Positions 48,605 to 55,358 of a DNA stretch of 64,000 nt are shown piece after piece. The notes below the pieces were generated by a model that did no database searches, was not told the origin of the DNA, and saw only the letters and a list, made by a program, of their open reading frames with translations. The DNA is taken from positions 372,001 to 436,000 of the forward strand of contig NZ_BAABJQ010000004.1 in assembly GCF_039543385.1 (NCBI RefSeq), written 5' to 3'. This stretch comes from Rugosimonospora acidiphila (GTDB taxonomy: Bacteria; Actinomycetota; Actinomycetes; Mycobacteriales; Micromonosporaceae). A program made the translations under genes and the position numbers. How positions within the stretch are numbered: the first letter of the stretch is position 1; every line of letters starts with the position of its first letter.

Positions 48605-50278
48605 TCAGAATCGAGCGGGTTCCCGATAGGTGCCCCACTCGGCCCGCAGCGCGTCGCAGATCTCGCCGAGGCTCGCCTCCGCCCGGGCCGCGTCCAGCAT
48701 GCTCGGGATCAGGTTCTCCTCGCCGCGGGCCGCCTCAACCATCCGGTCCAGCGCCGCCTTCACGGCGACGGAGTCCCGGGCCGCCCTCCGGCCCGCCAGC
48801 GCCTCGCGCTGCACCAGCTCCACCTCGTGCGGGATGCGCAGGATCTCCAGTTCCCTGGCGACCGTCCCGGTGTGCACGTTGACACCGACCACGCGCTTGT
48901 CGCCCTTCTCCACGGCCTGCTGGTAGACGAACGCCGACTCGGCGATCTGCGAGGTGAACCAGCCGTCCTCGATGCCACGCAGGATGCCGGAGGTGATGGT
49001 GCCGTCCGAGCCCATCTCGCGGATCTTGGCGAAGGTCGCCTCGGCCTCCGCCTCGATCCGGTTGGTCAACTCCTCCACGTACCACGATCCGCCGAGCGGG
49101 TCGGCCACGTTGGCCACCCCGGTCTCCTCCATCAGCACCTGCTGCGTGCGCAGCGCGATCTCCGCCGACTCGTCGGTGGGCAGCGCCAGCGTCTCGTCCA
49201 GCGCGTTGGTGTGCAGGGAGTTGGTGCCGCCCAGCACGGCGGCCAGCGCCTCGACGGCGGTGCGGACCACGTTGTTCACCGGCTGCTGAGCGGTCAGCGA
49301 CACCCCGGCGGTCTGGGTGTGGAACCGCAGCCACATCGCCCGATCCTCGGTGGCGCCGTACTCGTCGCGCAGCCAGCGGGCCCAGATCCGCCGGGCCGCC
49401 CGGAACTTGGCGATCTCCTCGAAGAAGTCGACGTGCGCGTCGAAGAAGAACGACAGGCCGGGTGCGAACGTGTTGACGTCCAGCCCGCGGGAGCGCCCGA
49501 GCTCCACGTACCCGAACCCGTCGGCGAGCGTGTACGCCAGCTCCTGCGCCGCGGTCGCGCCGGCCTCCCTGATGTGGTACCCGGACACCGACAGCGGCTT
49601 GTACCTGGGAATGTTGGCGGCACAGTATTCCATCAGGTCGCCGATCAGCCGCAGGTGCGGCTCGGGCTCGAACAGCCACTCCTTCTGGGCGATGTACTCC
49701 TTGAAGATGTCGGTCTGCAGCGTGCCGTCCAATGTGGACAGATCGGCACCCTGGCGCTCGGCGGCCACCAGGTACATGCAGAACACCGGCACCGCCGGGC
49801 CGCTGATCGTCATCGAGGTGGTGACCCCGGCAAGATCGATACCGTCGAAGAGCACCTGCATGTCGGCGGCCGAGTCGATGGCCACCCCGCAGTGCCCGAC
49901 CTCGCCCAGCGCCTGCGGGTCGTCGGAGTCGCGACCCATCAGCGTGGGCATGTCGAAGGCCACGGACAGCCCGCCCCCGCCGGCGCCGAGGATCAGCTTG
50001 TACCGCTCGTTGGTCTGCCGCGCGTTGCCGAAGCCGGCGAACTGGCGGATCGTCCACCTCCGGCCGCGGTACCCGGTCGGGTACAGGCCACGGGTGAACG
50101 GGTACTCGCCCGGCCAGCCGATGCGCTCGAATCCCGGATAGTCCACCCCTGACGGGGGCCCGTACACCGGCTCCACCGGCGCCCCGGACAGCGTGCTGAA
50201 GTCCGCGTCCCGCTTGGTCGCCGCGTCGTACCGGGCCTGCCAGCGCGCCCGGCCCTCGGCGATGTCCCGTGCCTCCAT
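48605..50278 (-). CDS. icmA: Isobutyryl-CoA mutase large subunit (B12-dependent acyl-CoA mutase)
   Basis: 557 residues, the catalytic barrel without a B12-binding domain, as in the large subunit of two-part acyl-CoA mutases. Two substrate-contact positions separate methylmalonyl-CoA mutases (Tyr and Arg) from isobutyryl-CoA mutases (Phe80 and Gln198). Here residue 80 is Phe (WTIRQFAGFGNARQTNERYK) and residue 198 is Gln (DIFKEYIAQKEWLFEPEP). It should therefore interconvert isobutyryl-CoA and n-butyryl-CoA, feeding butyryl/ethylmalonyl-CoA metabolism or valine breakdown. The small B12 subunit is not in the window; the MeaB chaperone gene is 1.8 kb upstream on the same strand. TACACT (50285-50290) ends 6 nt before the ATG: leaderless. 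Confidence 0.9.
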   Translation of the reverse strand: MEARDIAEGRARWQARYDAATKRDADFSTLSGAPVEPVYGPPSGVDYPGFERIGWPGEYPFTRGLYPTGYRGRRWTIRQFAGFGNARQTNERYKLILGAGGGGLSVAFDMPTLMGRDSDDPQALGEVGHCGVAIDSAADMQVLFDGIDLAGVTTSMTISGPAVPVFCMYLVAAERQGADLSTLDGTLQTDIFKEYIAQKEWLFEPEPHLRLIGDLMEYCAANIPRYKPLSVSGYHIREAGATAAQELAYTLADGFGYVELGRSRGLDVNTFAPGLSFFFDAHVDFFEEIAKFRAARRIWARWLRDEYGATEDRAMWLRFHTQTAGVSLTAQQPVNNVVRTAVEALAAVLGGTNSLHTNALDETLALPTDESAEIALRTQQVLMEETGVANVADPLGGSWYVEELTNRIEAEAEATFAKIREMGSDGTITSGILRGIEDGWFTSQIAESAFVYQQAVEKGDKRVVGVNVHTGTVARELEILRIPHEVELVQREALAGRRAARDSVAVKAALDRMVEAARGEENLIPSMLDAARAEASLGEICDALRAEWGTYREPARF

Positions 50279-50284
50279 CCTCGC

Positions 50285-50290
50285 AGTGTA
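50285..50290 (-). promoter_or_regulatory. -10 box TACACT, probable leaderless promoter of icmA
   Basis: On the minus strand TACACT ends 6 nt before the icmA ATG with no ribosome-binding site. Confidence 0.5.
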
Positions 50291-50380
50291 GAGCCATACC
50301 TGAACGATCCCTAAGGACAGCGGGTGTGTACTCGGACACTGGGGACGAACCCCGGCGGCGGCCCGCTACCGGAGCCCATG

Positions 50381-50424
50381 AACGGCAGCGGCCCACCAAC
50401 GGCAGCGGCCCACCAACGGCAGCG
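50381..50424. repeat. 17-bp tandem repeat, 2.6 copies
   Basis: AACGGCAGCGGCCCACC occurs at 50381-50397 and 50398-50414, followed by ten bases of a third copy that run into the hairpin at 50424. It lies in the 270-nt gap between the Asp23 gene and icmA, which holds no gene. Confidence 0.85.
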
Positions 50425-50467
50425 CCGGCCGTGGCAGGTGCCGAGTTGGGCACCTGCCACGGCCGGC
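50424..50467 (-). terminator. Very strong terminator after the Asp23 gene
   Basis: A perfect 19-bp stem (50424-50442 with 50449-50467) with a 6-nt loop, 82 nt beyond the Asp23 stop. It is the longest perfect hairpin I found in the window. Confidence 0.8.
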
Positions 50468-50548
50468 GAGGCTTCCGACCGGCCCGGCTCGGCGCGTCTG
50501 GCGCCGCGCCGCGACCCAGACCAGTCGCCCGGACTGGTGGTGCGGAGA

Positions 50549-51277
50549 TCAGCCCTCGGCCGGCGCCCCGACCACGATCGCCGTGGTCTCCGCGCTGTAA
50601 CCGACGGCCCGCTCCGCGTCGTTGCCGGGCGCCGAGTCGTTGTCGATGTGCACGTCGTCGACGTTCACGTTGACCGCCGTGACCTCCAGGCCGAGCATGC
50701 TCTCCACCGAGCTGACGACCTTCTCGCGGACCTTCTCGGTGACCGAGTAGACCTGGAAGCCGAACTCGATGACGATGACGACCTCGATCTCGGCCTGCTT
50801 GCCCTCGAGCCGCACCGAGATGCCCTGCGCCGCGTTCTCCTCGCCCAGGTGCAGGCGGTCCTTGACGGCGGAGAAGATGCGCGCCACGTCGCCACCCAGG
50901 TCGTAGACGCCGGGCACCTCGCGCGCCGCGATACCGGCGATCTTCTCGACCACCTCGTTGGCGATGGTCGTATGCCCCCGGCTGGCCGACAGCGTCGCGC
51001 TGTTGCGCATCCGGGTCACCGCCCGCGAGGCGGCGTCCTTGGTCGCCTCCACCGCCTCGCCGGCCTTGTCCATGGCGTCGCTCGCCTTGTCCGCGAGGTC
51101 GTTCGCGAACCCGGCGGCCCGTGCCCGGACGCCATCCGAGTCGCCCGTCTCGGCGGCGGGCTGGTCGGCGCTCGGCTTGGCCTCGGCCGCCGGCGTGCCC
51201 GACTCCGCCGCCGGCTTCGCGTCCTGGGCGGCGGCCTCGTCGGTCTGCGCGGGTGCCTCGGCAGCGACATCAGTCAT
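50549..51277 (-). CDS. Asp23/Gls24 (alkaline-shock) family protein
   Basis: 242 residues. The first 50 residues are Ala/Pro/Glu-rich and disordered. About 50-95 form an amphipathic Ala/Lys/Asp helix (GFANDLADKASDAMDKAGEA), and the Asp23 domain covers about 100-235 (HTTIANEVVEKIAGIAAREV, then ISVRLEGKQAEIEVVIVIEF). Family members are envelope-stress or membrane-associated proteins; the exact role in actinobacteria is not known. GGGGAG lies 7 nt before the ATG, an arrangement shared almost exactly with the thiolase gene (GGGGAGACGAA). It is a single-gene unit with its own promoter and a strong terminator. Confidence 0.88.
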   Translation of the reverse strand: MTDVAAEAPAQTDEAAAQDAKPAAESGTPAAEAKPSADQPAAETGDSDGVRARAAGFANDLADKASDAMDKAGEAVEATKDAASRAVTRMRNSATLSASRGHTTIANEVVEKIAGIAAREVPGVYDLGGDVARIFSAVKDRLHLGEENAAQGISVRLEGKQAEIEVVIVIEFGFQVYSVTEKVREKVVSSVESMLGLEVTAVNVNVDDVHIDNDSAPGNDAERAVGYSAETTAIVVGAPAEG

Positions 51278-51326
51278 GGTTCGTCTCCCCTGGTCCTGCC
51301 ACTACTTGATCGTCACGGTCGTGCGC

Positions 51327-51355
51327 AGAATACCCGGGACGGTCCAGTCGTGACA
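51327..51355 (-). promoter_or_regulatory. Candidate promoter of the Asp23 gene (TGTCAC, 17 nt, TATTCT)
   Basis: On the minus strand TGTCAC (51350-51355) and TATTCT (51327-51332) are 17 nt apart and would give a leader of about 40 nt containing the GGGGAG ribosome-binding site. Confidence 0.4.
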
Positions 51356-51430
51356 GGCCGCGGCGGATGCCCGAAACGCGTCACCAGCGGTGCGCGGCCG
51401 AGCGCCCGGATGCTGGGCGTCGCGGCGTGT

Positions 51431-52108
51431 TCAGGCCGGTACGGGCAGGTCGGAGTAGCCGCGGATCAGCTCGGCGCGCCCGTCCACGAGGTGCAGTTCG
51501 GCATCGCAGGCGGCGGCCGCCTCGGGGTCGTGCGTCGCGAACACGACCGCCGCGCCCCGGGCCGCCTCGTCGCGCAGCACGTCCAGCACCTTCTGCCGGT
51601 TGGTCGCGTCCAGCTCGCTGGTCACCTCGTCGGCGAGCAGCACGGCACCGGCCAGCGCGAGGCCCCGGGCGATGGCGGTGCGCTGCTGCTGCCCACCGGA
51701 CAGCTCCTCCACCAGCTGATCGGACTGGGCCGCCAGGCCGAGCCGGTCCATCGCCTCGACCATCCGGCGGCGTGCCTCGGCCGGCCCCGCGCCCTGCGCG
51801 ATGAGGGCCACCTGCACGTTCTCGGCGGCCGTGAGGATCGCGGCCAGCCCGTTGTCCTGCGGCACCAGCACCACCCGCTGGGCCACCGCGTGGTCCCGGT
51901 CGCGCAGCGCCACGCCGTCGACCGTCACGCTGCCGGCGCGCGGGCGCAGCAGGCCGGCCATCGCCGACAGCAGGGTCGTCTTGCCGGCACCGGACGGGCC
52001 GGTAACGGCCAGGATGCGGCCCGGCTCGACCTGAATCGACACGTCCCGCAGGACGGGCTCGTCCTTGCCATAGGCGACGCTGACCGCGTCCACCACGAGA
52101 GTCGTCAC
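51431..52108 (-). CDS. Orphan ABC ATPase, LolD/MacB type
   Basis: 225 residues. All ATPase motifs are intact: aromatic A-loop (VSVAYGK), Walker A GPSGAGKTTLLS, Q-loop VLVPQDN, signature LSGGQQQRTAIARG, Walker B AVLLADEVTSELD and switch His in FATHDPEA. Its closest architecture is the ATPase of FtsX/MacB-type exporters, but no permease is adjacent; the nearest FtsX permeases are at 42.3-48.5 kb and have their own ATPase with a degraded signature. Its GTG start overlaps the meaB stop by 4 nt, an unexpected coupling to a B12-mutase chaperone. Confidence 0.9.
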   Translation of the reverse strand: MTTLVVDAVSVAYGKDEPVLRDVSIQVEPGRILAVTGPSGAGKTTLLSAMAGLLRPRAGSVTVDGVALRDRDHAVAQRVVLVPQDNGLAAILTAAENVQVALIAQGAGPAEARRRMVEAMDRLGLAAQSDQLVEELSGGQQQRTAIARGLALAGAVLLADEVTSELDATNRQKVLDVLRDEAARGAAVVFATHDPEAAAACDAELHLVDGRAELIRGYSDLPVPA

Positions 52109-53073
52109 GATCCTTGGACCTCCAGCCCGTCCAACAGGTTGCGGGCGGCCGTGTGCGGATCCAGTTCGCCGCTCGCGACGGCGGCGGCCAGCTTCGACAG
52201 CGCGGTCCCCTCGCGCAGTGAACTGATCCGACTGCGCAGGGTGGCCAGCGCGATAGCCTCGATCTCGGCCGCGGCGCGCGCCTCCCGCCGCCGGACCAGC
52301 TCGCCGTGCTCCACCAGCCAGGCCCGGTGCTTATCGATCGCGGCCAGTATCTCCTCGACACCCTCGCCACGGGAGGCCACCGACCGCAGCACGGCCGGCC
52401 GCCAGTCGCCCGGCGCCCGCTCGCCCAGCGCGATCATGCCCTGGATGTCGCGGTACGTGGCGTCCGCTCCGTCCCGGTCGGCCTTGTTCACCACGAAGAC
52501 GTCCGCGATCTCCAGGATGCCGGCCTTGACCGCCTGGATCGCGTCGCCCATCCCGGGTGCGAGCAGGACCAGGGTGGTGTCCGCCAGAGAGGCCACCTCG
52601 ACCTCGGCCTGGCCGACTCCTACGGTCTCCACCAGCACCACGTCGCAGCCGGCACCCTCCAGCACCCGTACCGCCTGCGGGGTCGCCGCGGCCAGCCCAC
52701 CGAGGTGCCCTCGGCTGGACATCGAACGGATGTAGACGCCGGAGTCGGTGGCGTGGTCCTGCATGCGTACCCGGTCGCCGAGGATCGCGCCGCCGGTGAA
52801 CGGGCTCGACGGGTCCACCGCCAGCACCCCGACCCGCCCGCCCCGCGCGCGCAGCGCGCGGACCAGCTCGTTGGTGGTGGTCGACTTGCCCACGCCGGGA
52901 GACCCGGTCAGGCCGATCACCTGTGCGGTGCCGGCCCGCGCGGCCATGGCGGCGGCCACCTCGGGCAGCGCCGGGTCGCCGTCCTCGACCAGCGAGATCA
53001 GCCGGGCGACGGCCCGCGGGTCACCGCCGCGCGCGGCGTCGACCAGCGCCGGAACGTCCCGGCCCCGTCTCAC
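52105..53073 (-). CDS. meaB: MeaB/ArgK-type G3E GTPase, chaperone of B12-dependent acyl-CoA mutases
   Basis: 322 residues. The P-loop is in GLTGSPGVGKSTTTNELV, followed by VLAVDPSSPFTGGAILGDRV, the MeaB switch region MQDHATDSGVYIRSMSSRGH, VETVGVGQAEVEV and the base-recognition NKAD. MeaB proteins load or protect adenosylcobalamin in methylmalonyl- and isobutyryl-CoA mutases using GTP. In this window the obvious client is IcmA. The GTG start overlaps the Imm10 stop (GTGA) and the meaB stop overlaps the ATPase start (GTGA), giving a chain of three coupled genes. Confidence 0.95.
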   Translation of the reverse strand: MRRGRDVPALVDAARGGDPRAVARLISLVEDGDPALPEVAAAMAARAGTAQVIGLTGSPGVGKSTTTNELVRALRARGGRVGVLAVDPSSPFTGGAILGDRVRMQDHATDSGVYIRSMSSRGHLGGLAAATPQAVRVLEGAGCDVVLVETVGVGQAEVEVASLADTTLVLLAPGMGDAIQAVKAGILEIADVFVVNKADRDGADATYRDIQGMIALGERAPGDWRPAVLRSVASRGEGVEEILAAIDKHRAWLVEHGELVRRREARAAAEIEAIALATLRSRISSLREGTALSKLAAAVASGELDPHTAARNLLDGLEVQGS

Positions 53074-53450
53074 GTGACTACCCCCTCCCCGAGGGTGCGG
53101 GTGAGCCCCCAGCGCACCTCGTCGGTGTGCTGGGCGGGGAAGGTGATCCGGAACTGGCGCGGGGTGCCGAGTTCGGCCGCGTTGAGTGTCGTCAGCTCAA
53201 AGGTGACCCCGCCCGGATCGACCACGACCCGCTCGACCCCGCCGTACGTGGTGCCTTCCTGCTCACCCCAGACCAGGCAGTACGGCTCCTCCTCGGGGCG
53301 CGGATTATCCGCTCGCTGGACAAGCAGGCAGCCCTCGGAGCCGTCTTCCCTTGCCGCGAGGCCGAACACGTAGCCGACGAAACCGTCGTCCTGCTCGGTC
53401 GTCGGTGAGCCGCCCACGACGGTGGCGGCGAACTCAAGCGGAGCACTCAC
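53070..53450 (-). CDS. Imm10-family (immunity-type) protein
   Basis: 126 residues from the GTG at 53450. The pattern GFVGYVFGLA, CLLVQRADN, PYCLVWGEQEGTTYGGVERV and a final FPAQHTDEVRWGLTRTLG resembles the Imm10 family, predicted immunity proteins of polymorphic toxin systems that also occur as orphan genes. No toxin gene is nearby. TAAGGT (53457-53462) ends 6 nt before this GTG and decides the start over a GTG two codons upstream; its TAA is the thiolase stop codon. Coupled to meaB by a GTGA overlap. The family assignment is by recognition of the pattern, not a search. Confidence 0.7.
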   Translation of the reverse strand: MSAPLEFAATVVGGSPTTEQDDGFVGYVFGLAAREDGSEGCLLVQRADNPRPEEEPYCLVWGEQEGTTYGGVERVVVDPGGVTFELTTLNAAELGTPRQFRITFPAQHTDEVRWGLTRTLGEGVVT

Positions 53451-53456
53451 CGGCAC

Positions 53457-53462
53457 ACCTTA
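53457..53462 (-). promoter_or_regulatory. -10 box TAAGGT overlapping the thiolase stop codon
   Basis: The TAA stop of the thiolase gene is the first half of the box, which ends 6 nt before the GTG of the Imm10-like gene. Confidence 0.45.
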
Positions 53463-54662
53463 ACGGGGTCCGCCCCCCGGCACCGCTGGCACCCGCAGCA
53501 GCAGGGCGTCGCCCTGGCCGCCGCCGCCACACAGCGCCGCGGCGCCGAGCCCGCCGCCCCGGCGGCGCAGCTCCATGGCGAGGGCGAGCACCAGCCGCGC
53601 TCCGGACATTCCGATCGGATGCCCCAGCGCGATCGCGCCACCGTTGACGTTGACGATGTCCGGATTGACGCCAAGCTCCCTGGTCGACTGGATGCCGACC
53701 GCCGCGAACGCCTCGTTGATCTCGATCAGGTCGAGGTCGCCGGTGGTCAGCTCGGCCTTGCGCAGCGCCTGCGCGATGGCGTTGGCCGGCTGGGAGTGCA
53801 GCGAATTGTCCGGACCGGCCACGTTGCCGTGGGCGCCGATCTCGGCCAGCCAGGTCAGGCCCAGTTCCTCGGCCTTCGCCCGGCTCATCACCACCACCGC
53901 GGCCGCACCGTCCGAGATCGGCGACGAGGTACCGGCGGTGATCGTGCCGTCCGCGCCGAACGCCGGCCGCAGCTTGGCCAGCACCTCCGGCGTGGTGTCC
54001 GGGCGGATGCCCTCGTCCTCGGCGATCACGATCGGCTCGCCGCGCCGCTGCGGCACCTCGACCGGGACGATCTCCTCCACGAACGCGCCGTTCTTCTGCG
54101 CCGCGGCGGCCTTCTGGTGACTGGCCGCGCCGAAGGCGTCCTGGTCCTCGCGGGTGATCCCGTAGCGCCGGTTGTGCCGGTCGGTGGACTCGCCCATGGA
54201 CACGCCGTCGTACGCGTCGGTCAGCCCGTCGAGCGCCATGTGGTCCCGCAGCGTCACGTCGCCGTACTTGTAGCCCTGCCGCTGCCCGATCAGCAGGTGC
54301 GGCGCGTTGGTCATCGATTCCATGCCGCCGGCCACCACGATGTCGAACTCGCCGGCCCGGATCAGCTGGTCGGCGAGCGCTATCGCGTCCAGCCCGGACA
54401 GGCAGACCTTGTTGATGGTCAGCGCCGGCACGCTCATCGGGATGCCGGCGTCCACCGCCGCCTGCCGCGCCGGGATCTGCCCGGCCCCGGCCTGCAGCAC
54501 CTGGCCCATGATGACGTACTGCACCTGGTCGGGTGCCACTCCGGCGCGCTCCAGCGCGGCCCGGATCGCGATCGAGCCCAGCTCGGTCGCGGAAAAGTCC
54601 TTGAGGTTGCCCAGCAGCCGCCCCATCGGGGTGCGAGCACCGCCTACGATCACCGACGCCAT
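53460..54662 (-). CDS. Acetyl-CoA C-acetyltransferase (thiolase)
   Basis: 400 residues from the ATG at 54662 with GGGGAG 7 nt upstream. The nucleophile Cys87 is in TINKVCLSGLDAIALA, the catalytic His in GHPIGMSGARLVL and the second Cys in ALCGGGGQGDAL. The length and motifs are those of the biosynthetic type, which condenses two acetyl-CoA to acetoacetyl-CoA, although degradation is also possible. It is divergent from the epimerase gene and leads the Imm10-meaB-ATPase group. It supplies the first step of the C4 route that ends at crotonyl-CoA carboxylase/reductase. Confidence 0.94.
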   Translation of the reverse strand: MASVIVGGARTPMGRLLGNLKDFSATELGSIAIRAALERAGVAPDQVQYVIMGQVLQAGAGQIPARQAAVDAGIPMSVPALTINKVCLSGLDAIALADQLIRAGEFDIVVAGGMESMTNAPHLLIGQRQGYKYGDVTLRDHMALDGLTDAYDGVSMGESTDRHNRRYGITREDQDAFGAASHQKAAAAQKNGAFVEEIVPVEVPQRRGEPIVIAEDEGIRPDTTPEVLAKLRPAFGADGTITAGTSSPISDGAAAVVVMSRAKAEELGLTWLAEIGAHGNVAGPDNSLHSQPANAIAQALRKAELTTGDLDLIEINEAFAAVGIQSTRELGVNPDIVNVNGGAIALGHPIGMSGARLVLALAMELRRRGGGLGAAALCGGGGQGDALLLRVPAVPGGGPR

Positions 54663-54720
54663 ATTCGTCTCCCCGGCACGGGTGTGCTGAACGATAGTTA
54701 GGTACGTCAGACTAGCTCCC

Positions 54721-55191
54721 ATGGATGCGACTACCCAGCCGGAGCACAGTGCGGCATCGGTCACAGGGATCGGGCTGCTGCGAATCGATCACGTCGGGAT
54801 AGCGGTGTCGGACCTGGACTCCGCCATCGAGTTCTATGAGCAGACGTTCGGCATGCGCTGCGTGCATCAGGAAGTCAACGAGCTGCAGGAGGTGCGCGAG
54901 GCGATGCTGGTAGTCGGGCCCGACCCCGGCGCCAGCCAGCTGCAGCTGCTCGCCCCGCAGTCGCCAACCTCGTCCATCGCCAAGTTCCTCGACCGCAGGG
55001 GGCCGGGCATCCAGCAGCTGGCGTACACGGTCGCCGACGTCGACGCCGCCTGTGCCGCCCTGCGCGAGCGCGGCATGCAGCTCCTGTACGACGAGCCCCG
55101 CCCCGGTACCGGGGGCTCCCGCATCAACTTCATCCACCCCAAGAGCGCCGGCGGGGTACTCGTGGAGCTGGTCGAACCGCCGACCGAGTGA
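54721..55191 (+). CDS. mce: Methylmalonyl-CoA/ethylmalonyl-CoA epimerase
   Basis: 156 residues, a two-module VOC (glyoxalase-fold) protein. It epimerises (2R)/(2S)-methylmalonyl-CoA. Candidate metal ligands are in LLRIDHVGIAVSDLDSA, GIQQLAYTVADVDAA and VLVELVEPP. The first 18 residues are a polar extension. The start lies 58 nt from the divergent thiolase start with no ribosome-binding site, so the message may be leaderless. In the ethylmalonyl-CoA pathway this epimerase also acts on ethylmalonyl-CoA, which fits the ccr gene immediately downstream. Confidence 0.92.
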   Translation: MDATTQPEHSAASVTGIGLLRIDHVGIAVSDLDSAIEFYEQTFGMRCVHQEVNELQEVREAMLVVGPDPGASQLQLLAPQSPTSSIAKFLDRRGPGIQQLAYTVADVDAACAALRERGMQLLYDEPRPGTGGSRINFIHPKSAGGVLVELVEPPTE

Positions 55192-55195
55192 GTGC

Positions 55196-55228
55196 GGCAC
55201 CGGGGAGGGAAATTCCTGGCCCGGTGCC
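55196..55228 (+). terminator. Terminator after the epimerase gene
   Basis: A perfect 9-bp stem (GGCACCGGG at 55196-55204, CCCGGTGCC at 55220-55228) with a 15-nt loop is followed by CTTT. Confidence 0.7.
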
Positions 55229-55321
55229 CTTTACAGTGGCGGCAAGCGCTTCCCCGAGCAGCTTCGCGCAGTGGCGGGTGTCGATGTTCACAGAGCTGTT
55301 CCGACCTTGACTACCGAGCAG

Positions 55322-55327
55322 TAACAT
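55322..55327 (+). promoter_or_regulatory. -10 box TAACAT of ccr
   Basis: TAACAT lies 31 nt before the chosen GTG start of ccr, giving a leader of about 25 nt that contains GAGGAGG. No convincing -35 box was found. Confidence 0.4.
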
Positions 55328-55358
55328 CTCGCGTCTCGGCTCCATGAGGAGGCGCGCT

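Noticed and set aside
50324..52735. An 803-codon plus-strand frame across the Asp23, ATPase and meaB genes
   Set aside because: It crosses a 19-bp hairpin and several real minus-strand genes, and its product has no domain.
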